From contig CM030704.1 in NCBI GenBank assembly GCA_017979445.1, positions 12,507,658-12,571,657 on the forward strand: DNA of 64,000 bases, given 5' to 3'. A program made the translations under genes and the position numbers. Of the stretch, positions 37,601 through 49,600 are shown piece after piece. This DNA is from Akebia trifoliata (Eukaryota; Streptophyta; Magnoliopsida; Ranunculales; Lardizabalaceae). A model generated the notes under the pieces. That model saw nothing but the letters and a program-made list of their open reading frames with translations. It did not search any database and was not told the DNA's origin. Position 1 is the first letter of the stretch; every line of letters starts with the position of its first letter.

Positions 37601-40600
37601 TTCTATTCAAGTTCCTCCTCAAGTGCAACCCCTCCTTGAAGAGTTTTCTTGTGTTCTTCCTTTGGACTTGCCAGATTCATTGCTCCCATGAGAAATATTC
37701 AACACCACATCGATTTGGTGCCCGGTGTAAGCCTCCCAAATCTGCCCCATTATAGGATGAGTCCAAAAGAGCATGACATATTGAAGGAACAAGTGGAAGA
37801 CTTACTTTCCAAGGGTCTCATTCAACCAAGTTTTAGTCCATGCGCGGTTCCGACTTATTGATACTTAAAAAGGATGGTACATGGAGAATGTGTATAGATA
37901 GTCGTGCGGTGAACAAAATTATTATAAGGTATTGCTTTTCGATTCCAAGGCTTGATGAGATGTTCGACATGCTAACAGGTTCAACTATTTTCTCCAAATT
38001 CAACTTGAAGAGTGACTATCATCAAATACAGATCTGACCAGGAGATGAATGAAAAACGACCTTCAAGACCAAGGATGGCATGTATGAATGGTTAGTTATG
38101 GCGTTTGGTTTATCAAATGCGCCGAGTACTTTTATGCGCCTCATGAACCAAGTACTACATCCTTTCATTGGTAAGTTTGTTGTGGTCTATTTTGATATCT
38201 TAATGTACTCCAAATCTGATTCGGATCACTTTCTGCATCTACAGACTGTTTTTGAGGCTCTCCAAGCCAACTATCTTTACATCAATTTGAAGAAATGCCA
38301 TTTTTTCACGTCGTCGGTACTTTTCTTGGGTTACATAGTCTCCAAAGAGGGCATACACGTGGATGAAACTAAAATTGCAGCCATAAGGGATTGGCCTTCT
38401 CCAAAATCAGCCTCGGAAGCTCGAAGTTTTCATGGGTTAACATCATTTTATCGATGTTTCATCAAGGATTTTAGCTCCATCGCAGCACCTTTAATCGACA
38501 CATGGAAGAACAAAAAATTTACTTGGGCCGATGATGCCGAAGCTAGCTTTCATCTCTTAAAGGCTAAATTTACTTCCGCCCTTATTTTGGCATTTCCTTG
38601 CTATGACAAACTATTTGAAGTCCATTGTAATGCTTTCATACATGGAGTAGGAGCTATTTTATCTCGAGAAGGAAAGCCTAGTGAATTCCTTAGTGAGAAG
38701 CTAATGGAGGCAAGACAAAAGTGTAGTCGAATTCTATGCCATTGTTCGTGCTCTTAGAAAGTGGAGGCATTGCTTGATCTAAAATGAATTCGTGCTCTAT
38801 TCGGACCACCAGGCCTTAAAATTCATCCAAAATCAAAGTTCGACCAGCAGCATGCATTCTTCATGGATCACCTTTCTTCAGAAGTTCAACTTCATTATTC
38901 AACACAAATCTAGCCTCAACAATAAAGTTGCCGACGCACTAAGTCGTAGTCCTTCTTATGCCTCGCAAAATAGAGATTCTTTGCTCATTACTATAAGGAG
39001 TTGTGATAGGTTTCAACTTCCTCAAAGAACTCTACATTGACAACCAAAAATTCCAAGTTATGTGGGAAAAGTGCAATTCGGGACAGCAAGGTACTTCAGA
39101 CTTTGTGGTTCAAGATGGGTTCCTCTTCAGATGAACAAGTTTATGCATTCCCAACGGTTCCATTCGTGAGCATCTTATCACAAAGTTACATGGTGGTGGA
39201 CTCTCGGGACACTTTAGACGGGGCAAAACCATTGCACTTGTGGAAGAACGGTACTTTTGGAAGTCCCTCAAGAAAGATGTTGAAGATTTTGTTTGTCGAT
39301 GCCTCATATGCCAAAAAGGGAAAGGACAAGCACAAAACACTGGTTTGTACACACCTTTACCAGTCCCTAATGGTCCTTGGGAAGATCTTTCAATGGATTT
39401 TTTGCTTGGATTACCTTGAACACAACGAGGCAACGATTTTTCCTTCGTTGTTGTTATCGTTTTTCTAAGATGGCACACTTTATCCCTTGCCACAAGACTC
39501 ACGATATAGCAAATATAGCCAATCTCTTCTTTCATGAAGTCGTACGTCTACATGGCATCCCCAAGACCATGACTTCGGATTGTGACTTTAACTTTTTGAG
39601 TTGGTTTTGAAAGACTTTATGGGCAAGATTGAAAACTGAACTTACGTTTTCAAGCACCGCTCATCCTCAAACGAACAGACAAACAAAAGTGGTGAACCGT
39701 ACTCTTGGCAACTTGATTTGGTGTCTTTCTAGTGACAAATCGAGACAGTGGGACTTGGCACTTGCACAAGCTGGATTCACTTATAATTTAGTCCCAAATT
39801 GCTCTACGAGCTACGCACCATTCCACATAGTCTATTCCAAAGCGCCTAATCATACTTTGGACTTGTTACAACTTCTTTCTCGCCTCAACTCCAATGTGGT
39901 AGTCAATGATATGATTGAGAACCTTCATAAGCTCCACGGACAAGTGAAGAAGAACCTTAAAGCTTCTAATGAAAAATACAAAGCAAATGCTGATAAGCAT
40001 AGACGATTCAAGAGCTATGAAGAAGGAGACTTGGTCATGGCTTATCTTAGTAAAGATCGCTTCCCTGCTGGAACTTATAGTAAGACCATGCTAAAGAAAA
40101 TTGGACCCCTTCGTATCTTGAGGAAAGTAAACGATAACGCTTATGTGGTGGACATGCCTGATGATATGCACATATCCCCGACATTCAACATAAAAGACAT
40201 CTATCCTTATTTTTCGGAAATGGTTTTTTTAGTCCTACACTAAACTCGGGGATGAGTTTTTTAAAGAAAGGAGGCCTGATATAGGCCATCTACAATCCTA
40301 ATTAGAGTTTTATTAGGATTTCTATTTCTATTTCTACTAGGATTTCTATTTCATAGTTATGCTAGGAGTACAATTCCTTGATAGTTTATAATTAGTTTTA
40401 AATTCATTTTTATTATTTAGACTATAATTAGAAGTACTTAAAAGTGTCCAATTTGAGTTCTAATAGGATTAGAAAGTTAGTATTATATTATAAATATGTT
40501 AGGAATATTAATTTTTAGTATTTTAGTAGGATTACAAGTTGTTATGATGGAGTTATCTATATAAGGAGTTCAAAATCTAAAAATCAATCAATCAATTCAA

Positions 40601-43600
40601 TTATCTTTTCTCTTTTAATTACTTTTTAACTTTGTTAAATAAGTCTGTAGAGTCTGTAGGGTTGTTTTAGTCTTTTCCCTTCTTTGTTTATCTAATGTAA
40701 TTCTTATATAGCCTAATTAGGTCTAATTAATTAACAACTAAATCTTCTACCTCTGTTTTGAACTTGGTATCAGAGCCTGCAATCTAAATTGAACTTGAAC
40801 TCCTTCTTCTTCCTCTACAAACTCAATCGACTCATTCTTCCTTGGAAACAAAGCCCCTACATCACTCGTCTTCAACTTAAATCACCCCTACAGGGGTTAT
40901 TTGTTGCTGAAAACCCCATGCGATAGGGAGTCAACTTGATTCAAAGCTTGCGATCAGGCTATACTCACAGCAACGATGCTGTTTAAGTCGTGTGACACCT
41001 CTAATGGCTGTAGTGAAGTCGTGCGACGCCTCTAGTGGCTGTATTGAAGTCATACGTCTCTGGTGGCTGTAGTGAGGTCGTGCGACGCCGTTGGTGGCTG
41101 TAGTGAAGTCGTGCGACGCCTCTGGTGGCTGTAGTGGAGTCGTACGACGCCTCTGGTGGCTATATTGAGGTCGTGCGACGCTTTTGGTGGCTGTATTGAG
41201 GTCGTGCGACACCTATCGGAGCAGCCTGGACATCTGCGATCACAGAAAGTGGTTTGTTTAAGTTTTTTCAACATAGCAAGTTGCTGTTTTGACCTGTACG
41301 ACTCATCAGGTGGCTGTGTTTTTAATTGTTTAACTCACGTAGTGGTTATAAGAAGGTGCCGGCAGTGTTTTGAACACCTACGAAGTTTTTCGATCACATT
41401 AGAGTGTTGTTTGAGGTTGTTCTCCCACTTATCTTACTCATTGATTACCTATACTTGCGGTAATGATTAATTGGATCACCCACAACAGTATTTAATCAGC
41501 CCTTATAGCTCTTTTGATCGTGCATTGTCACCTTTAGGGTGCTGCGATCACTTTATCCTAGGGAGTTGCGCTCTCATCTTCTTGAACTCTCTTCAAACCA
41601 AAGTACTCGGATTATTTGATGGCCTCTGAGTCATCCTCTTCCTCGATCATTGGTACTAGTAATGGGTCGAGTGGTTTTCCGTCTCATTCAACCGACTTTC
41701 CCGGTATTCAAATCACTACCGTGAAATTAGATGGTCCTAACTATCTTCTGTGGGCACGATCGGTTGAAATGTTCATTGGTGGAAAAGGGAAGATCGGTTA
41801 TCTCACAGGGGCGGATAAACAACCTACATAGACCGACAGTTCTTACTCCCAGTGGTTTGCTAACGATTCTATGGTCCGTTCTTGGTTGGTTTCATCGATG
41901 CAACCACACATTGCAGCCGGTTTTATGTTCTCCTCGACAACAAAGCAGATATGGGATTCCGCAAAGAGTATTTACTCACAACGTCAAAATAATGTCCAAA
42001 TTTTTAACCTAGAGCGTGAGATTTCTTGACTCTCACAGGGTGACTCTTCTGTTACTACCTATATATCACAACTACGTTCTCGGTGGGAAGAGTTGACGTT
42101 TTATTCTTCGTATTACTCCTGGAAGGATCCTCTTGATGAGATATTGTATGCGTCAATTCTGGACAAGAATCGGGTTTTTCAGTTTCTGGCTGGTCTCCGA
42201 GATGAGTTTGAGTATGCGAGAGTTCATTTATTGGGAATGGATCCTTTTCCTTCCCTACAGACTGCGTAAGAGTCGTCGCGTAGCTGTCATACCCCTTTCT
42301 TCGGGAGATCACTCCGCTATGCTTGCTCGTCTACCTTCTTCATAGTCCCCCAGTGGGTCTCTGCCTACCCGTCAGCTACATAAGTGTGATCATTGTGGAA
42401 AGTTGGATCATGTGAAGGCTTGTTGTTATGCACTTCATGGTCGTCCTAACCAGCATCGTCAACAGTCTCACCGGTCTTCAGCTCATGTAGTTTCTCAGCA
42501 AACAAATGATTTAGCACCTCCTTCAGCTCCTACCTCCTCGTCGGATTCGGTATCTTTGTCCCAAGCCGAGCTTGACAAGTTCAGAAAATTCTTCAATCAG
42601 ATAGAGACCTCATCTCAGCCAGTTTCTACCTTCGCTCACTCAGGTACCTTTGCATCTGCACACAGTGTTTCTACCACTTCCTTGCCATGGATCATTGATT
42701 CTGGTGCCTCAGATAACATGACCGGTACGTCCTCCCTATTTAAAACCTATAGTGTTTGTTCTGGTCATCGCAAGGTCCGACTGGCTAATGGTTCTTTGTC
42801 TTCCATAGCTGGTTAAGGTCATTTACCCGTTACATCTTCTTTATCCTTAACTAACACACTTTATGTTCCTCAACTTACTACTAACCTTGTATCTGTTAGT
42901 AGTCTTACAAAAAATTTGAACTGCAGTGTAACCTTTTATCCCTCTTATTGTGTCTTTCAGGATCTGGAGTCGAAGAGGACGATTGGCACTGGACATAAAG
43001 TAAATGGATTGTATCTCTTGGACGTTCTTGGTTCCCTTAGCACTCATTCTGTTCTTCAGTTTAGTAGTAGTCGTAGTCAGTCTAATAAGGCTCTTGTAAT
43101 GCGTTGGCATTTACGTTTAGGCCATATTTCTTTTAGATATTTGAAACACATGTTCCCTACTTTATTTCATAATACCAATTTGTTTGATTTGTCTTGTGAA
43201 ACTTGTCAATTAGTTAAACATGTGCGTTCTTCTTATCCTGTTAGTATGAATACTACTACAACTGCTATGTTTGACTTAATTCATTCTGATGTGTGGGGTC
43301 TTTCCCCTGTCACATCCACTCTTGGTTTTCGCTATTTTGTTTTGTTCATCGATGACCACAGTCGTACCACTTGGGTTTATCTTATGAAACACAAGAGTGA
43401 GGTTTATGGGATCTTCAAGCAATTTCTTGTTATGGTTCATACCCAATTTGATTGTACCATCAAGACCTTCCGTTCTGATCATGATACTGAGTACACCTAT
43501 AGTGAGGTCTTGAAACTTTGTTCAGAGTCTGGCATTGAGCATCAAATGTCCAATGTTAAGACCCCTCAGCAGAATGGTCGCTCAGAACGCAAAAATCGCC

Positions 43601-46600
43601 ATATTATAGAGTTAGCTCGTGCCATTTCTATTGGCATGAATGTGCCCCAATCCTATTGGGCCGATGCAGTTCTTACTGCTGTTTACCTTATTAATCGGAC
43701 CCCCTCTAGTGTTCTTCAGTTTGCCACACCCCTCTTTAAGTTCTCTCCCGATCGTTCTGTGTTTCCACTTCCTCCACGCGTGTTTGGGTTTGTCTGCTTT
43801 GTTCAAATTCTTGTCCAAACTCGTACTAAACTTAACCCTAAGGCCGTAAAATGTATCTTTCTGGGCTATTCCTCTACCCAGAAAGGGTACCGTTGTTACC
43901 ACCCTCATTCTCGACGACTCATTTCTCGAGATGTTTCTTTTTTTGAGCATACTCCTTACTATTGTGGGTCCGTTGGTATTCAATCTGAATGGTTTCCTCT
44001 AGATTCACCTGATGATTCTTTTCCTTCTTTATTTCCCCTTCCCATGCCTGTTCCTCCCTCTCCACCCCCCGTCAGTTCGTCCTCTCCTCCATTGCAGGTT
44101 TACTCTCGACGTCCCCGTGATACTACCACCACTTCTATGTCCAACCAGCTCGCCTCCTCGCCTCCAGTTCCGCCTCCGTCTGTTCCCTGTGATGATCGTC
44201 CTAGTGGCACTCGTAAGGGTAAGCGCACTTGTACTTATCCCATTTCAAATTATATATCTGATTCTCCACTATCACCCTCCTATCGAAGTTTTCTTGCTTC
44301 TGTTTCCGCTGTTTCTCTTCCTACTACTGTTGCAGATGCTATTGCTCATCCTGAGTGGCGCGCAGCTATGATTGATGAGTTGACTGCTCTTGACAAGACT
44401 CAAACTCAAACTTGGGAAATTGTTCCTCTTCCGCCTGGACGGAAAGCTGTGGGTTGTCGCTGGGTCTTCACGCTTAAGCATAATCCGGACGGTTCCATTG
44501 CTCGTTATAAGGCCCGTCTGGTGGCCAAAGGTTATGCTCAGACTTATGGGATTGATTATCAAGAAACTTTTGCTCCGGTTGCCAAGATGACCACCATTCG
44601 TGTTCTCTTTTCTGTTGCTGCTATCCGAGGATGGCCTCTCTTTCAGTTAGATGTCAAGAATGCTTTTCTCAATGGTGATCTTCAGGAAGAAGTCTATATG
44701 GTCCAACCTCCAGGGTTTCTTCCTTTTGCTTCTCCTGCACATGTTTGTCGTCTTCGCCGGTCCCTTTATGGTCTGAAACAGTCTCCTCGTGCTTGGTCTG
44801 AGCGCTTCACTAAGGTCATGCATCAGTTTAGTTTCCATCAGAGTTCTGCTGATCACACCTTGTTCTTGCGTCACTCCCAAGGCAAAACTGTTGCTCTGAT
44901 TGTGTATGTGGATGATATTGTTCTTATTGGAGATGATGCCGATGGCCTTACTGAGGTCAAAACCTACTTAGGATGTCAATTTGAGATTGAAGGACCTTGG
45001 CCATCTTCGCTATTTTCTGGGTATTGAGGTTGTCCGGTCCCCGTCTGATATATTTATTTCTCAGCGTAAGTATGTTCTTGATTTACTCAGTGCCTCTGGT
45101 CAGCTTGGATCTCGTCCAGCTGATACTCCTATTGAGCAGAATCACAGGTTGACTGATTCTGAGGGGGAGAGTGTGTCAGATATTGGCCAATATCAGCGTC
45201 TTGTGGGAAAGTTGATCTACTTGTCTATGACTCGCCCTAACATTGCCTATGCTGTTAGTGTTGTAAGTCAGTTTATGCACTCGCCTCGAACATCTCATCT
45301 TGCTGCTGTTTATCGTATTCTTAGATACCTTAAGGGATGTCCTGGTCGAGGTATTTTATTCAACAATCATGGTCATCTTCGCATTGAGGCATGGACAGAT
45401 GCAGATTATGTTGGTTCAGTGACTGATAGAAGGTCTACTTCTGGGTATTGTAATAAAGTTGGTGGTAACTTGGTAACTTGGCATAGTAAGAAGCAGGATG
45501 TGGTTTCTCGGTCGAGTGCTGAGTCAGAATACAGAGCTATGGCACTTGGAGCATGCGAGTTGTTGTGGCTCAAAATCTTACTAGCTGATTTATGTCTTCC
45601 TGTGCCGGTCCCCTTCTTACTATATTGCGATAATAAATCAGCTATTAACATAGCTGCAAATCCGGTTCAGCATGACAGAACGAAGCACATAGAAGTTGAT
45701 CGTCATTTCATTAGAGAAAAGATAGTTTCTGGACAGATTTGTACTCCCTTTGTTCCTACCTCTCAACAACTTGCTGATGTTCTTACTAAAGGTGTTAGTA
45801 AAACTTCCTTTGAAGATGTCTTGTCCAAGTTGGGCATTGTTGATATCCACGCACCAACTTGAGGGGGAGTGTTAAATAAGTCTGTAGAGTCTGTAGGCTT
45901 ATTTTAGTTTTTTCCTTTCTTTGTTTATCTAATGTAATTCTTATATAGCCTAATTAGGGCTAATTAATTAGCAACTAAATCTTCTACCTCTGTTTTGAAC
46001 TAGCTTTATGTTATATTTTCTTTCAAGCTATTGCTTGTTTATCAATTGAATCTATTGGTTCAAATTGATTTAGAGTGTTTCATTGAACACAACCTATCGA
46101 ATCTATTAATTCACATGCTTCCGCTACGTCAAATACTCATATGTAGACCTCCTATCAAATAGAGAACCTACCCAGTTAGTATCACAATACCCTTCTAAGT
46201 CCAATGATCTTTGGACTTATACTACAAACCACATCTTGGAGATCGTTTAAGAAATCAAAGGATCCAAACAACAACTTCCTAATGTGGAACCCTTGGTGTT
46301 TCCATAAACTGACTCACTACACTTACTACAAAAAAAAATGTTTGGATGAGTGATAGCCAAATAATTGACTATACCAACTAGTCTTTTGTATTTTTCTGGA
46401 TCATCAAACAAACTCTCCACTGTTTACTATTAACTTTGAATTAGGGTCCATTGGAGTGTCTTGTCTCATCAAGCAAATCAAGAACATACTTTCTTTGAGA
46501 TAGGTTAATACCTTTCTTGGATCTTGCAACTTCTATCCCTAAGAAATAATGCAACGTGCCAAGATCTTTTGTCTGAAAGAAGGCTTTCAGCTCCTCTATT

Positions 46601-49600
46601 CCATAAGTGTCATCATTTGTGATGACTATACATCAACGTAAACTACCAGAATGATAGTCCCTGAAGAACTGAAGCAAACAAACATAGAATGATTTGACAC
46701 TGTTCCAACCCAAATTGAACTATTACCTCACTGAATCTCCCAAACCAAGCTCGTGGAGACTGTCTTAGGCCAGAAATGGTCTTTTTCAACTTACACACCA
46801 TGCCAGACTCTCCCTAAGCAATAAAATCAGGAGGTTGCTCCATGTACACATCCTCCAAATCACGATTCAAATATGCATTCTTAACATCTAGCTGACATAA
46901 GGGCCATTGAAAGTGGGTAGCAAGGGTGATGACAATACAAACAAAAGTCATTTTTGCCATAGGAGAGTTTCTAAGTAGTCCACACCATAAGTCTGAGCAT
47001 AGCCTCTGATCACGAGGTAGGCCTTCAACTGCTCAACAGACCCATCAGGCAAATATTTCACCACATACACCCAACGACAATCAACAATGCGCTTACTAGC
47101 AGGTACGGTTACCATGATGCCCATGATCACCACCACGGCTAATACTATGGCCACGATCTATACTTCCAGAAACAGTCAATGCTGATCGGTTAGGTTCAAA
47201 CACCAATGATGTAGCACCAGAACCACCAACAAAAGCTCTCTGAAGGCGAGAAAAAACTTCAATAAGTGAAGACAACTATTTATTGGTAAAAATATAAGAT
47301 TTAACAGAATTATACTTAGATTTTAAGCCAGAAAGAAAACGAACATCCATTTTTTCCCGCTGTCGAAGTAGTACGGCCAAATCAGTAGTAAGGGGTTGAT
47401 ATACACTGAGCTTGTTCCATATATTTTGAAAGCAAGAGTAATATGTTGGTAAACTTTGGTCACCTTGCTGAATGGAAAAGAATTCTTCAGCCAACTGATA
47501 AAGTCGAGAAATATTATTCATTCCAGAATACATCTTACCAACCTAAATCCAAATTTCCTTGGTAGAAGATAGGAACATCAAGTTGACATCAATGGTGGTA
47601 TCCATACAATTCCACAACCACGTCATAATCTGAGCATTATCCTGAACCCACTCAGAATAGTGAGGATCGTTAGTCTTAGGAGGATCATTTTTTAGATGCT
47701 TCAACTTTCCCTTGGCAGGAAGGAACACCTCAATAGATTTCGACCAAGGGATAAAATTATCTCCATTTAATTTGATCGAGGTCATCTGAAGATTAAAGAA
47801 CTCAGGAGGAGATGGAACATTGGACTTTATCTCCATTAGAAATCACTCCACAGTAAATAAATCGCACAAAATAAACCAGATCTAAAATACCAAAAAGATT
47901 TATTATATATATAGCAGATCTGATTCACAAACCAGATCTGATTGAATATGATTTATGTATTTATAGATCAAATCACAGATGACTAAAGTCCATTTTTTTG
48001 ATGAATTGCGGATATTTGGAAAGTAGATCTGAACGTCCTAGGGAAAAACACATCACCAAACCACAACTTGCACTACCAAACTACAAAACACTAACTTCAA
48101 ACATACTCACATACTGTGAATATTTACCAACTAGAATATTAAAACCCTAGGTTGTAATCAGAAGCCTAAGATTTTAATACCAAGTTGATCGAAGAAGAAG
48201 AAGAAGAAGAAGAAAGAGAAATAGGAAGAGAAGACTAGGCTCTCAAACTTCAAGATCTATACCTTGCTATGATACCATGTTATTGTTTAGAAAAGAGAGA
48301 GATTTAGAGAAGAAGCATTGAGAGAGACTTAATAGAAAAATCATATTCTATGAGCCTCTTCTCTTATATTTATATAAGAGAATTAGGGGTACACTAAGTG
48401 GGACGTGTGGAACTGGAAAAGACCAGTTTGGCCCCACACGTCTTATATATACCAATAGCAACTTTCAAAACATTTCCATTTCCATGAAAATTGTTATAAT
48501 TTCCACCCTAATTGAAATATGACATAGTTTCATTTCCAAGCTGATTGAAATATAACCTATTAATTGAATTTTTATGCCTTGTGTATCTTTCAGAGGTCAG
48601 TGTTGGTTTTATCTTTTACTATTTCACTTTTATTATTCTCATACTTTGTATTGGCATCCTGAAACTCATGAACAGCTTCTACTTATTCAAGATGGGAAGC
48701 TTTATGGACGGGATCTTATTTTTGATGTGATCTCTAGAGCTGCAGCGTTACCGGAAGTCTCAAAGAACCATGAAATTCAGAAGAATGAATTCGTTGTACA
48801 GCTTGGGCAGGTGAATAACAGTATTCTCTCTTGGATATTTATTCTATTTATTTTATCAATAGCTCTGGTTGATCCTATCCTTTTAATCTATTATGTACTT
48901 TGGACCATTGTAAAATATGGGGGGTCCTAAAAAATCTTATCAGATTGTTATGTTCATCAAGTTTGGTCATTTTTAGCGCAATCAAGTCTCCTTGATGGGA
49001 AAAATTCAATGTTGGATCCTAAATCCTACGAGTGTGTTGCATGTGTACTCTTTTTTCATTTAGTTAATTCATTAAAATTTTTGTTATATTATGTTATGTG
49101 CAGCTGGTGATCAACTTGCTTAGAATTCTTTGTACCAATGCTGCGTGGCAAAGGCGTAAGCTTGGAAAAATTTTACAAGATTGGAGTGTTACTTCTGTCC
49201 AGGTTTGTGTTTCAAGCTGAATTCTAAAACCATAGCCTTTAAATAATAAATTTCATCTCAACCCCTCTCCGTGCGTAGATCTGAAAAACCCTTGCCTATA
49301 TTTTCTTTATTTTTTCCTAAAAAATTAAGATTTTGAGTTGGAAATATGTTAAATAACTCATCGAGAGCTTTCACTTCCACCCATGGCACAATATGTTAAC
49401 CTTGATTTTACAATGATTAGGCGAAAAGCAAGATGGAAGTTGTTAATAGTGGAAATATGGAGAATAAGAGCAAGAATGAAAGATGGGAGGAAGAAATGAG
49501 GTGATTCCTAACAAAAATAAGGACAAAGAATCAACTCGCGTCGATGCAATCTGATTAAATTAAAAAACCTAAATGCTGAACTTTCAGTGAAGAAGATGGA

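Larger units (their letters stand above)
40633..46001 (+). mobile_element. copia D, innermost and youngest-looking element
   Basis: Two 132-bp LTRs (40633-40764, 45870-46001) start TGTTAAATAAGTC and end GTTTTGAACT; I count six differences between them. The ends are TG...CT rather than TG...CA. Flanks AACTT (40628-40632) and AGCTT (46002-46006) are a target duplication with one change; the gypsy B 5' LTR shows the empty site as TTTTTAACTTTATGC. TGGTATCAGAGC follows the 5' LTR directly, and GAGGGGGAG precedes the 3' LTR. It has complete gag-protease-integrase-RT-RNase H order with several stops and one frameshift. Confidence 0.96.
35093..46131 (+). mobile_element. gypsy B, middle element of the nest
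   Basis: The 5' LTR at 35093-35578 starts TGATGTAGGACATC and ends GCTTCCGTTACGTCA. The 3' LTR starts at 40277, is interrupted at 40632 by copia D, and finishes at 46131. A perfect 5-bp duplication AATAC lies at 35088-35092 and 46132-46136. TGGTATCAGAAC just after the 5' LTR is the primer site and AAAGAAAGGAGGCC the purine tract. The coding region carries gag, protease, reverse transcriptase, RNase H and integrase on the + strand, all damaged. No chromodomain was seen. It lies inside the RNase H region of copia C. Confidence 0.95.
34365..48460 (-). mobile_element. copia C, outer element of a three-level nest
   Basis: LTRs at 34365-34548 and 48278-48460 begin TGTTATTG and end CAATARCA. TGATACCA at 48270-48277 abuts the right LTR as a reversed Met-tRNA primer site, and CTCCCCTTCAAGTTGG beside the left LTR is a reversed purine tract, so the element runs on the minus strand. 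Flanks ATTTT and ACTTT may be its target duplication. Its own sequence is about 3 kb; the rest (35093-46131) is gypsy B with copia D inside. Gag, reverse transcriptase and RNase H are broken and integrase is lost. It lies in intron 8. Confidence 0.9.

Noticed and set aside
35614..40243. Gypsy B as a chromodomain element
   Set aside because: The integrase end at PYFSEM runs into the 3' region without chromodomain-like text.
40978..41216. CRISPR-like array
   Set aside because: The units are contiguous without spacers and the window is a plant nuclear genome.
40931..41274. Minus-strand repetitive open frames over the 31-bp array (SHDFTTA / [11 protein letters not shown] type text)
   Set aside because: They are by-products of the tandem repeat; the unit is not a multiple of three, and all real coding of copia D is on the + strand.
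43612..43983. Minus-strand frames inside copia D pol
   Set aside because: They overlap the intact integrase/RT text on the + strand and have no family match.
48545..48675. Open reading upstream of exon 9 that extends it in frame
   Set aside because: The pyrimidine-rich run and the acceptor CATGAACAG, together with phase 0 and family continuity from RAHLQ to LLLIQDG, place the exon start at 48676.
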